64,000 bases of DNA from Cepaea nemoralis (lineage: Eukaryota; Mollusca; Gastropoda; Stylommatophora; Helicidae), in assembly GCA_014155875.1 (NCBI GenBank), contig JACEFZ010018349.1, positions 186,001-250,000 of the forward strand, written 5' to 3'. The position numbers and the translations under genes were made by a program. Positions 1 to 9,891 of the stretch are shown piece by piece. The notes under the pieces were generated by a model. That model was not told the origin of the DNA. It saw only the letters and a list, made by a program, of their open reading frames with translations, and made no database searches. The stretch's first letter is position 1. Each line of letters begins with the position of its first letter.

Positions 1-2561
1 GAGCAGAAGAGAGGGAGAGAAGAAAGTCAGAAATTGAGCTTGAAGCTCGAAAGGTAGCACTTGAAGAGCAAAAGTTGGTGGCAGACCAACAGGCACAAAA
101 ACTGGCAGCTGACCTAGAGTCTAAGAAATTAGATGCTAGGAAGTTGGAAATGGAACATGAGTTCCGTATGAAGCAACTTGAGGTAGAGGCTAAATCTGTT
201 GGTGATTCTGAGGGAGCAGTAGGTGGAGTAGCTTTACCTAGCTCATCAGCAGCCAGCAGACCAGCTTACCATGCTATGAAATGGCCGTTTCCACCATTTG
301 AACCGGACCAAGAGAAGATAGATCAATTCTTAGAGAAGTTCGAGGCAATGTGTAAAGCTATGGGTTTAGAGCCTGAGCGTTGGAATCTTAAGCTTTCACA
401 GGGACTCCGTGGCACTGCGTACGAAGTGTATGCGCGTCTTCCCCCAGGGATGGAAAATGATTATCCAACCCTGAAATCGGCTCTTTTGAAAAGATTCGAA
501 ATGACAGCCCATGCTTACAGGCGGAGGTTCAGAACTTCCAAGAGAGAACCAGGTGAGATGTTCTCGGCCTATAGTGTGAGGCTGAACTCATACCTGTTGA
601 AATGGATGGCGTTGGCCAATTTCAAAGAGGATTATGAGAGTCTGAGAGAGTTGATGGTGGTGGATCAAATGAAGATGCAGATGTCCAAGCCTTTAAGGAA
701 TTTCTTAGGGGAAAATGGGGCGGAAAGGCTAGACATAGTAAATAAGTTAGCTGAAAGGTATGTGGAAGTCTATGGTGAGACTGGGGATTCCAGTCAGACT
801 GATTCACAGAAAAGGCAGAAGGGGCTTGATCAGAAGCCCAAGACCCAAGGTCCCAAAGAATCATCCAATGTAGCAGATCCTGTGGTAAAAGACTCTGGTA
901 AGAAACCCGATAAGCAAAGCCCTCCCGCCTCCCCAAAACGGAAGTGGAGTAAGAGGTGGTGTAAGCACTGTAAGTCTCCTTCCCATAATACTAAAGATTG
1001 TCTGAGGAAGCCAAAGGACTTGCACTTTGCGTGTCTCGCCTCTATTAGGGGTAGACCTAGCGAGACCACACCTAAGGGTCGGGAGAAACCAAAGTCTGAG
1101 AAATCACCTGTGATCGAAACGATAGAGGTGAATGGGAAGCAGGTGGAATGTCTATACGATACAGGATTGCAGTTTGAAGCTGTAATCTCATCCCACCTTG
1201 TGAGCCCAGGGCAGCTCACCGGCGAGACAAGAGAATTCCAGCTGGCCATGAGGAGCTCCGTAGCTATGGACTTGCCGATTGCTCGGATTGACATTCGGTG
1301 CAGGTACGTTACGGGTAGCATCCAGGCGGCGGTGCTGCCTGATCCTATTTACCCTTTGATCCTCGGTCGTCCGCATGTATTCCTGGGGGACCCCAGGGAA
1401 CATTGTCTAGTGAGCGCTAGGCAGGCCAGGGCTAAGGATGGAGAAAGGCAGTGTGGTAAGTTAATAGACCATTCTCTTGCGAGGTTAGTGAGCAGTGCTC
1501 AAAGTAGGGACCAGACTTTGCGTCCTTACTTACTGAAGGTGTCCCAAAGCTCTGACCCGCCAACTCCGGGTCAGTTCTATGTAGAAAACCGGTTGCTTTA
1601 TCGTAGAGCCGGGCAAGGGGATAGCCAGTACGGTCAGATGGTAGTCCCTACTGACTACAGATCCCGCTTGATACATAGAGTGCATACCTTATCCTTAACT
1701 GGACATAAGGATGTGGAGGCAACAGTCCAGTGTCTTTCCAGCCACTACCACTGGCCTGGAATGACAGGCGACGTGCGGAGATATATCCGGTCGTGCCCAA
1801 AGTGTTGTCTGGCAGCACCAAAGCACAGGACCAAAAACGGTTTGTCTCTGCAGATTGGAGATAGGGTTCTCGCGCTTCTCCCAATCGAGGGGGCGGAATT
1901 CGAACTCGGATGGCAGGGCCCTTTTCCTGTGGAACGGATAATGTCCCGATCCACGTATGAGGTGAAGGTCCGCGGGGAATTGCGTAAGTTCCATTGTACT
2001 CTCCTTCAGAATTTGGAGAGGTCCGAGGTAGTTTCTCCACAAAGTAGTGCGACTACCATCGCGCTAGATTCGGTTCTGGGTCCAGACGAGGGCGAGGAAG
2101 ACTCAGTCCTACACAGTACATCCTGTGGGGAGGGTCTGCGGTCTCCTGAGCGTTCAACCGTAGATAGGGCGAACAGGCTCCGTCGGGAAGAGGCCCATGG
2201 TGTTAAGCACACTGGGAATCGAGGTCGGACAGGCGAAGTCACATCTGGCACGACGGGATCGTCGGGTGACTCGATACGCCGACAGGCTCACTGTCTTTAC
2301 TCGCGGGAGAGAAGACAGGAGCAGGGGTACTCCAGACGAACCTGGAGTAAGCGACCATTCATTTCGGTCGACATCCGCGAACAGTCCACGAGGGTGATGC
2401 CGAGTCGGGATAGGAGAAATCCTATTGTCGGAAGGGACGAACGAACCCTCAGTAAAGTAACCGATGGCCTACACCAGGTGGATGCGGAACAGTCCAGTGT
2501 AGACAGATCCGGTAAGCCAATCACCAGGCCGTTACGTTTCGGACCTAATCGCTGGAGATAA
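1..2561 (+). CDS. Unit 1 Gag-protease-integrase-remnant polyprotein, 5' end outside window
   Basis: The frame is open from the window edge (first full codon at 3) to a stop at 2559-2561. Position 1 corresponds to 5001 in unit 2, so about 36 N-terminal codons are missing. Domains in order are a charged coiled coil, a Gag capsid-like region (KWPFPPFEPD onward), a CCHC knuckle (CKHCKSPSHNTKDC), an aspartic protease with an intact LYDTG and a distal LILGRP, the integrase HHCC finger ending CPKC, the GPY/F module (WQGPF) and a basic tail. Reverse transcriptase, RNase H and the integrase DDE core are absent. The product would assemble particles and process itself but could not copy or integrate DNA alone. 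This is the only unit seen with both an uninterrupted frame and a DTG motif, though its start cannot be checked. The Ty3/gypsy-like assignment comes from domain type and order. Confidence 0.85.
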   Translation, partial: AEERERRKSEIELEARKVALEEQKLVADQQAQKLAADLESKKLDARKLEMEHEFRMKQLEVEAKSVGDSEGAVGGVALPSSSAASRPAYHAMKWPFPPFEPDQEKIDQFLEKFEAMCKAMGLEPERWNLKLSQGLRGTAYEVYARLPPGMENDYPTLKSALLKRFEMTAHAYRRRFRTSKREPGEMFSAYSVRLNSYLLKWMALANFKEDYESLRELMVVDQMKMQMSKPLRNFLGENGAERLDIVNKLAERYVEVYGETGDSSQTDSQKRQKGLDQKPKTQGPKESSNVADPVVKDSGKKPDKQSPPASPKRKWSKRWCKHCKSPSHNTKDCLRKPKDLHFACLASIRGRPSETTPKGREKPKSEKSPVIETIEVNGKQVECLYDTGLQFEAVISSHLVSPGQLTGETREFQLAMRSSVAMDLPIARIDIRCRYVTGSIQAAVLPDPIYPLILGRPHVFLGDPREHCLVSARQARAKDGERQCGKLIDHSLARLVSSAQSRDQTLRPYLLKVSQSSDPPTPGQFYVENRLLYRRAGQGDSQYGQMVVPTDYRSRLIHRVHTLSLTGHKDVEATVQCLSSHYHWPGMTGDVRRYIRSCPKCCLAAPKHRTKNGLSLQIGDRVLALLPIEGAEFELGWQGPFPVERIMSRSTYEVKVRGELRKFHCTLLQNLERSEVVSPQSSATTIALDSVLGPDEGEEDSVLHSTSCGEGLRSPERSTVDRANRLRREEAHGVKHTGNRGRTGEVTSGTTGSSGDSIRRQAHCLYSRERRQEQGYSRRTWSKRPFISVDIREQSTRVMPSRDRRNPIVGRDERTLSKVTDGLHQVDAEQSSVDRSGKPITRPLRFGPNRWR

Positions 2562-2746
2562 CGTATGTTGGAGGCGGTGGTTGGTGATCCAGCATCCATA
2601 CCATTCTGGTGGATCTCCCCAGAGAAAGTGAACGTTATGGAACGTCTTTTCCGGGAAATCCAATCTCGATAGAGTAGAGGTTCAGAGTTCAGACCGATCT
2701 TTGTCTAGTGAGTTCGACCGGGTCGACCATCTTAAGTGGGGGCCTA
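2562..2746 (+). other. Unit 1 3' untranslated region and polypurine tract
   Basis: The 185 bases between the stop codon and the LTR have no frame. AAGTGGGGG at 2734-2742, followed by CCTA, sits just before the LTR's TGTGAC and fits the plus-strand primer of an LTR element. Equivalent tracts lie at 7734-7742, 12737-12745 and 17736-17744. Confidence 0.7.
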
Positions 2747-3700
2747 TGTGACGAAACGGCTACAGATCGGCAAATCTCTGCATAATAGCCCTTTGAAGGG
2801 AGTGCGAGGCGTTGGTCTCCCTTGAAATTAATATCAATTAATAGGGGATTTCCCTAGAAACGTAGTGCGGGGCGGAGCTATTCTAGTTATTTATAGAACA
2901 ATCTAGAATGTTCCCTCAAGTGCGTACGTGGGAAATAGCTCTAAGTTCACGAGTGCTTCAGGCAGCACGGGTTGGTGGAACTTATCGTGACTCTGGTTTT
3001 CTTCATGAAACATGAAAGTCACGCGGCCCGTGTAGGCGAGTGGCAGGCGCACTGACATTGTCGTGGTCGGTCGCCCACCAAATCTCAGCGTGAACAGATC
3101 GCAGCCAACAGGCTGATGTAATTTTGATGTCACTATTCGCGGCCAGTGCGGACATCTGCAGTCAAGGTTGTGATTCTTCAATCACAGGATCTGTTATTAC
3201 TATACAGAAGAAGATTCAAGAGCTTCACCATGAGCTCTATGGGCCCACTCATTCCAGTGCCTATCCAGAAGTTGATTGAGGCCATACTGGGAGTGGTCGT
3301 CTGATTCTGCGAGATCAATGTTGGAAGGAGCTGAGTGCTGAATAAGTCGGTAGGTCTAGGTTATGACCTCCGTCAAGAGTCCGACGAGTGTCATCCGATC
3401 CTGATAGGATCCAACACTGAAACGTCTGGTGATTCTAGCCTAGTGAAGCACTGGTGACATTCAACCTCAGGGTAAACCTTGGTGATTGCAAGGTCAGGAA
3501 CTTTCAAGTTGAGCAAAGTGATCATTGTTACCGGTCACCATGACCTGTGTTATATGCTTCTGGCCCGGCTGGGTTATGGGACACCATGTATCAAGTGATG
3601 CTTAAATAGTGTTTCTACATTGGTTACCTTTATGAAGCCAACATGTGGTCCAGTGACCTAGGACATTGATTACAACATTGGTGGGAACACCAGAGTGACA

Positions 3701-3804
3701 TGTTTGTTAAGGTAGGGAGCTACCTCATGCCAATGTGATGAACTGTTGACAATGTTTGTTAAGGTAGGGAGCTACCTCATGCCATCGTGGTGAACTGTTG
3801 ACAG
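3701..3804 (+). repeat. 52-bp tandem duplication inside the LTR
   Basis: Two copies of a 52-bp segment start TGTTTGTTAAGG at 3701 and 3753. Each holds GGTAGGGAGCTACC, a 5-bp stem with a 4-base loop. The duplication is present in all five LTR copies (near 8700, 13703, 18702 and, inverted, 20525-20625), so it predates the array. A promoter or enhancer role is possible but not shown. Confidence 0.8.
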
Positions 3805-4156
3805 TGTATGCTAGGTTGTGATTACTACCCATTGATCAGGGTAGTTACATGAGACTGTGTGAAGATCTATTTGTCCAAGGACATGGAAACAAGGTGAGGT
3901 GTTTAATCACCTGATAGACTTTACCAGTGACCTTGGGTGTTCATGTGGAGCAACCGCTCATTTTGTAGGTGACATATCCGTGTGTGGGTCACTTATGAGA
4001 TAGAAGTGTGACCAGGCTCTTGTGTATTTTGATACGGGGCTACATGTACTTTTTTCGGCAAGTGGGAGACCGCTAATGTTCTAGGGTCGGCCCAGACTTC
4101 ATCAGGAGTGTGACGAGAGATATAGGACGACAGCAAGGAAGGATCCTTGTTCATCG

Positions 4157-4429
4157 GTGCAGTGTCAGTCAGGCAGTGGTACTGCGCTTGATCAGCCCGT
4201 GATTGGTTCTCTGTGTGAAGAGGGAACTTTGGAGAGGCAGCAGACCTTGGAGTTCCAGTCCACTGGAGGAGCCTGGGTGAGTCGCTACCACGACTGGACA
4301 ACCGCACGAGCTATCGTCCGCCTCCATGATGATGAATACTCATCTGCATCTCTGATATTGTACATAGTTCTTCTAGTCTGGCTTTCAGCCATCCTTCTCT
4401 GTGTTGTGGTTGACGTAGTTCAGAATTAA
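4157..4429 (+). CDS. Possible small membrane protein encoded in the LTR (90 codons)
   Basis: The frame starts MQCQSGSG and ends in a long hydrophobic run (about residues 66-88, LILYIVLLVWLSAILLCVVV), which would make one C-terminal membrane helix. The same frame is open in every LTR: 9157-9429, 14158-14430, 19157-19429 and, on the minus strand, 19889-20161 with two substitutions. The four forward copies appear identical here, so persistence may reflect recent homogenisation and not selection. I recognise no family and see no envelope hallmarks. It may be a chance frame. Confidence 0.25.
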   Translation: MQCQSGSGTALDQPVIGSLCEEGTLERQQTLEFQSTGGAWVSRYHDWTTARAIVRLHDDEYSSASLILYIVLLVWLSAILLCVVVDVVQN

Positions 4430-4655
4430 ATTTTTGTTCTCTTAGCTATGACTTTGTGCAGTGATATGACTGGTGTCTGGTCCGAGCCCCCTTGGGGTTT
4501 GGAACCCTAGGTGAGGGAGGGGAGGTTAAGCTGTCCCGGCTTGTGTGGGGCCTGGTAGATGTAGAGTGCTATTGAGGTGGTTGGAGCAAAGGCAGGGGAT
4601 AGTATCTATCGTGGCAAACCAGTCCAAGCCCCGGCGGTCTTGTCACAAGATAGAG

Positions 4656-4673
4656 TGGGGGCTCGTCCGGGAT
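4656..4673 (+). other. Primer binding site of unit 2 (tRNA-Pro)
   Basis: TGGGGGCTCGTCCGGGAT is the complement of a tRNA-Pro 3' end including CCA, and is the textbook primer site of murine-leukaemia-type retroviruses. It lies 8 bases after the inferred LTR end. It marks the start of minus-strand DNA synthesis for unit 2. Confidence 0.9.
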
Positions 4674-4891
4674 CTTCTCTTTGTTCTGACATCTCGTAGG
4701 AATAGGTTATAGTGTCATCTGTCCTATACCTATTGTCTACTTGACGAGTAGGGCTACTGATACCTTTCTCTTCGACGTGGACAGACATTTAGTTAAGTTA
4801 GTATAGATACATAGTTACAGTGTTGGTTGGAGAACAGTTAGCATTGTGATTGAGTATTGCATATCTATACTGATACTAAGTTACACTAAGC
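4674..4891 (+). other. Unit 2 untranslated leader
   Basis: The 218 bases between the primer site and the polyprotein ATG have no convincing frame. They are nearly identical in units 3 and 4 (9674-9891 and 14675-14892). Packaging or dimerisation signals would be expected here but cannot be identified by eye. Confidence 0.6.
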
Positions 4892-7561
4892 ATGGCTACT
4901 CGTACTTTAGATTTAGCTAAGGTGCGGGCATCTGCAACTGAGATGGGATTGGAAGGTGAGGAGTTCAAAGCCTATGTACTGGAAGTCGAGAGAGACTTCA
5001 GAGCAGAAGAGAGGGAGAGAAGAAAGTCAGAAATTGAGCTTGAAGCTCGAAAGGTAGCACTTGAAGAGCAAAAGTTGGTGGCAGACCAACAGGCACAAAA
5101 ACTGGCAGCTGACCTAGAGTCTAAGAAATTAGATGCTAGGAAGTTGGAAATGGAACATGAGTTCCGTATGAAGCAACTTGAGGTAGAGGCTAAATCTGTT
5201 GGTGATTCTGAGGGAGCAGTAGGTGGAGTAGCTTTACCTAGCTCATCAGCAGCCAGCAGACCAGCTTACCATGCTATGAAATGGCCGTTTCCACCATTTG
5301 AACCGGACCAAGAGAAGATAGATCAATTCTTAGAGAAGTTCGAGGCAATGTGTAAAGCTATGGGTTTAGAGCCTGAGCGTTGGAATCTTAAGCTTTCACA
5401 GGGACTCCGTGGCACCGCGTACGAAGTGTATGCGCGTCTTCCCCCAGGGATGGAAAATGATTATCCAACCCTGAAATCGGCTCTTTTGAAAAGATTCGAA
5501 ATGACAGCCCATGCTTACAGGCGGAGGTTCAGAACTTCCAAGAGAGAACCAGGTGAGATGTTCTCGGCCTATAGTGTGAGGCTGAACTCATACCTGTTGA
5601 AATGGATGGCGTTGGCCAATTTCAAAGAGGATTATGAGAGTCTGAGAGAGTTGATGGTGGTGGATCAAATGAAGATGCAGATGTCCAAGCCTTTAAGGAA
5701 TTTCTTAGGGGAAAATGGGGCGGAAAGGCTAGACATAGTAAATAAGTTAGCTGAAAGGTATGTGGAAGTCTATGGTGAGACTGGGGATTCCAGTCAGACT
5801 GATTCACAGAAAAGGCAGAAGGGGCTTGATCAGAAGCCCAAGACCCAAGGTCCCAAAGAATCATCCAATGTAGCAGATCCTGTGGTAAAAGACTCTGGTA
5901 AGAAACCCGATAAGCAAAGCCCTCCCGCCTCCCCAAAACGGAAGTGGAGTAAGAGGTGGTGTAAGCACTGTAAGTCTCCTTCCCATAATACTGTAGATTG
6001 TCTGAGGAAGCCAAAGGACTTGCACTTTGCGTGTCTCGCCTCTAATAGGGGTAGACCTAGCGAGACCACACCTAAGGGTCGGGAGAAACCAAAGTCTGAG
6101 AAATCACCTGTGATCGAAACGATAGAGGTGAATGGGAAGCAGGTGGAATGTCTATACGATACAGGATTGCAGTTTGAAGCTGTAATCTCATCCCACCTTG
6201 TGAGCCCAGGGCAGCTCACCGGCGAGACAAGAGAATTCCAGCTGGCCATGAGGAGCTCCGTAGCTATGGACTTGCCGATTGCTCGGATTGACATTCGGTG
6301 CAGGTACGTTACGGGTAGCATCCAGGCGGCTGTGCTGCCTGATCCTATTTACCCTTTGATCCTCGGTCGTCCGCATGTATTCCTGGGGGACCCCAGGGAA
6401 CATTGTCTAGTGAGCGCTAGGCAGGCCAGGGCTAAGGATGGAGAAAGGCAGTGTGGTAAGTTAATAGACCATTCTCTTGCGAGGTTAGTGAGCAGTGCTC
6501 AAAGTAGGGACCAGACTTTGCGTCCTTACTTACTGGAGGTGTCCCAAAGCTCTGACCCGCCAACTCCGGGTCAGTTCTATGTAGAAAACCGGTTGCTTTA
6601 TCGTAGAGCCGGGCAAGGGGATAGCCAGTACGGTCAGATGGTAGTCCCTACTGACTACAGATCCCGCTTGATACATAGAGTGCATACCTTATCCTTAACC
6701 TGGACATAAGGATGTGGGGCAACAGTCCAGTGTCTTTCCAGCCACTACCACTGGCCTGGAATGACAGGCGACGTGCGGAGATATATCCGGTCGTGCCCAA
6801 AGTGTTGTCTGGCAGCACCAAAGCACAGGACCAGAAACGGTTTATCTCTGCAGATTGGAGATAGGGTTCTCGCGCTTCTCCCAATCGAGGGGGCGGAATT
6901 CGAACTCGGATGGCAGGGCCCTTTTCCTGTGGAACGGATAATGTCCCGATCCACGTATGAGGTGAAGGTCCGCGGGGAATTGCGTAAGTTCCATTGTACT
7001 CTCCTTCAGAATTTGGAGAGGTCCGAGGTAGTTTCTCCACAAAGTAGTGCGACTACCATCGCGCTAGATTCGGTTCTGGGTCCAGACGAGGGCGAGGAAG
7101 ACTCAGTCCTACGCAGTACATCCTGTGGGGAGGGTCTGCGGTCTCCTGAGCGTTCAACCGTAGATAGGGCGAACAGGCTCCGTCGGGAAGAGGCCCATGG
7201 TGTTAAGCACACTGGGAATCGAGGTCGGACAGGCGAAGTCACATCTGGCACGACGGGATCGTCGGGTGACTCGATACGCCGACAGGCTCACTGTCCTTAC
7301 TCGCGGGAGAGAAGACAGGAGCAGGGGTACTCCAGACGAACCTGGAGTAAGCGACCATTCATTTCGGTCGACATCCGCGAACAGTCCACGAGGGTGATGC
7401 CGAGTCGGGATAGGAGAAATCCTATTGTCGGAAGGGACGAACGAACCCTCAGTAAAGTAACCGATGGCCTACACCAGGTGGATGCGGAACAGTCCAGTGT
7501 AGACAGATCCGGTAAGCCAATCACCAGGCCGTTACGTTTCGGGCCTAATCGCTGGAGATAA
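4892..7561 (+). pseudogene. Unit 2 polyprotein, broken by a frameshift between protease and integrase finger
   Basis: The start ATG at 4892 (MATRTLDLAK) matches units 3 and 4. The frame runs through coiled coil, capsid, CCHC knuckle and DTG protease. Near 6699 one extra C shifts the frame and a TAA follows at 6707-6709. About ten bases later one A is missing, so the original frame resumes and stays open to 7561. The result is a 605-codon Gag-protease product followed by an untranslated integrase-remnant part. It encodes NTVDC in the knuckle and SNRGRP after it, as unit 3 does and units 1 and 4 do not. A sequencing or assembly error could give this +1/-1 pair, so raw-read support matters. Confidence 0.85.
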
Positions 7562-7733
7562 CGTATGTTGGAGGCGGTGGTTGGTGATCCAGCATCCATA
7601 CCATTCTGGTGGATCTCCCCAGAGAAAGTGAACGTTATGGAACGTCTTTTCCGGGAAATCCAATCTCGATAGAGTAGAGGTTCAGAGTTCAGACCGATCT
7701 TTGTCTAGTGAGTTCGACCGGGTCGACCATCTT

Positions 7734-7742
7734 AAGTGGGGG
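7734..7742 (+). other. Polypurine tract of unit 2
   Basis: AAGTGGGGG lies directly before CCTA and the TGTGAC of LTR 2, as in unit 1. Confidence 0.65.
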
Positions 7743-7746
7743 CCTA

Positions 7747-9647
7747 TGTGACGAAACGGCTACAGATCGGCAAATCTCTGCATAATAGCCCTTTGAAGGG
7801 AGTGCGAGGCGTTGGTCTCCCTTGAAATTAATATCAATTAATAGGGGATTTCCCTAGAAACGTAGTGCGGGGCGGAGCTATTCTAGTTATTTATAGAACA
7901 ATCTAGAATGTTCCCTCAAGTGCGTACGTGGGAAATAGCTCTAAGTTCACGAGTGCTTCAGGCAGCACGGGTTGGTGGAACTTATCGTGACTCTGGTTTT
8001 CTTCATGAATCATGAAAGTCACGCGGCCCGTGTAGGCGAGTGGAAGGCGCACTGACATTGTCGTGGTGAGTCGCCCACCAAATCTCAGCGTGAACAGATC
8101 GCAGCCAACAGGCTGATGTAATTTTGATGTCACTATTCGCGGCCAGTGCGGACATCTGCAGTCAAGGTTGTGATTCTTCAATCACAGGATCTGTTATTAC
8201 TATACAGAAGAAGATTCAAGAGCTTCACCATGAGCTCTATGGGCCCACTCATTCCAGTGCCTATCCAGAAGTTGATTGAGGCCATACTGGGAGTGGTCGT
8301 CTGATTCTGCGAGATCAATGTTGGAAGGAGCTGAGTGCTGAATAAGTCGGTAGGTCTAGGTTAGGACCTCCGTCAAGAGTCCGACGAGTGTCATCCGATC
8401 CTGAGAGGATCCAACACTGAAACGTCTGGTGATTCTAGCCAGTGAAGCACTGGTGACATTCAACCTCAGTGTAAACCTTGGTGATTGCAAGGTCAGGAAC
8501 TTTCAAGTTGAGCAAAGTGATCATTGTTACCGGTCACCATGACCTGTGTTATATGCTTCTGGCCCGGCTGGGTTATGGGACACCATGTATCAAGTGATGC
8601 TTAAATAGTGTTTCTACATTGGTTACCTTTATGAAGCCAACATGTGGTCCAGTGACCTAGGACATTGATTACAACATTGGTGGGAACACCAGAGTGACAT
8701 GTTTGTTAAGGTAGGGAGCTACCTCATGCCAATGTGATGAACTGTTGACAATGTTTGTTAAGGTAGGGAGCTACCTCATGCCATCGTGGTGAACTGTTGA
8801 CAGTGTATGCTAGGTTGTGATTACTACCCATTGATCAGGGTAGTTACATGAGACTGTGTGAAGATCTATTTGTCCAAGGACATGGAAACTAAGGTGAGGT
8901 GTTTAATCACCTGATAGACTTTACCAGTGACATTGTGTGTTCATGTGGAGCAACCGCTCATTTTGTAGGTGACATATCAGTGTGTGGGTCACTTATGAGA
9001 TAGAAGTGTGACCAGGCTCTTGTGTATTTTGAGACGGTGCTACATATACTTTTTCTGCAAGTGGGAGACCGCTAATGTTCTAGGGGTCGGCCCAGACTTC
9101 ATCAGGAGGGTGACGAGAGGAATAGTACGACAGCAAGGAAGGATCCTTGTGCATCGGTGCAGTGTCAGTCAGGCAGTGGTACTGCGCTTGATCAGCCCGT
9201 GATTGGTTCTCTGTGTGAAGAGGGAACTTTGGAGAGGCAGCAGACCTTGGAGTTCCAGTCCACTGGAGGAGCCTGGGTGAGTCGCTACCACGACTGGACA
9301 ACCGCACGAGCTATCGTCCGCCTCCATGATGATGAATACTCATCTGCATCTCTGATATTGTACATAGTTCTTCTAGTCTGGCTTTCAGCCATCCTTCTCT
9401 GTGTTGTGGTTGACGTAGTTCAGAATTAAATTTTTGTTCTCTTAGCTATGACTTTGTGCAGTGATATGACTGGTGTCTGGTCCGAGCCCCCTTGGGGTTT
9501 GGAACCCTAGGTGAGGGAGGGGAGGTTAAGCTGTCCCGGCTTGTGTGGGGCCTGGTAGATGTAGAGTGCTATTGAGGTGGTTGGAGCAAAGGCAGGGGAT
9601 AGTATCTATCGTGGCAAACCAGTCCAAGCCCCGGCGGTCTTGTCACA
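7747..9647 (+). mobile_element. LTR 2, shared by units 2 and 3
   Basis: A 1,901-bp copy with the same TGTGAC and GTCACA ends. It has GAATCATGAAAG where LTR 1 has GAAACATGAAAG, and TGGAAGGCGC where LTR 1 has TGGCAGGCGC. It shares these states with LTR 3. The 90-codon frame lies at 9157-9429. Confidence 0.88.
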
Positions 9648-9655
9648 AGATAGAG

Positions 9656-9673
9656 TGGGGGCTCGTCCGGGAT
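9656..9673 (+). other. Primer binding site of unit 3 (tRNA-Pro)
   Basis: The same 18 bases as in unit 2, eight bases after the LTR end. Confidence 0.9.
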
Positions 9674-9891
9674 CTTCTCTTTGTTCTGACATCTCGTAGG
9701 AATAGGTTATAGTGTCATCTGTCCTATACCTATTGTCTACTTGACGAGTAGGGCTACTGATACCTTTCTCTTCGACGTGGACAGACATTTAGTTAAGTTA
9801 GTATAGATACATAGTTACAGTGTTGGTTGGAGAACAGTTAGCATTGTGATTGAGTATTGCATATCTATACTGATACTAAGTTACACTAAGC

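Larger units (their letters stand above)
2747..4647 (+). mobile_element. LTR 1, shared by units 1 and 2
   Basis: The 1,901-bp LTR starts TGTGAC and ends GTCACA, a perfect 6-bp terminal inverted repeat that extends imperfectly for about 13 bp. It lies between a purine tract on the left and a tRNA-Pro primer site on the right. It therefore serves as 3' LTR of unit 1 and 5' LTR of unit 2. It contains a 52-bp tandem duplication (3701-3804) and a conserved 90-codon frame (4157-4429). It carries variants seen in few other copies, such as TTATGACC near 3360 and CTGATAGG near 3400. The 3' end could instead be placed 8 bp further right, because AGATAGAG follows in every copy including the inverted one. 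Confidence 0.88.

Noticed and set aside
2880..3015. Heat-shock elements in the LTR (GAATGTTC, TTCATGAA)
   Set aside because: Only isolated two-box matches exist and no three-box element; this is expected by chance in 1.9 kb.
2903..3181. 92-codon minus-strand frame in the LTR, present in several copies
   Set aside because: It has no hydrophobic segment, motif or codon signal. It is weaker than the plus-strand 90-codon frame, and I treat it as chance.
5830..6321. Minus-strand frames of 100-160 codons repeated in every unit
   Set aside because: They are antisense shadows of the Gag-protease frame, and recur only because the unit recurs.
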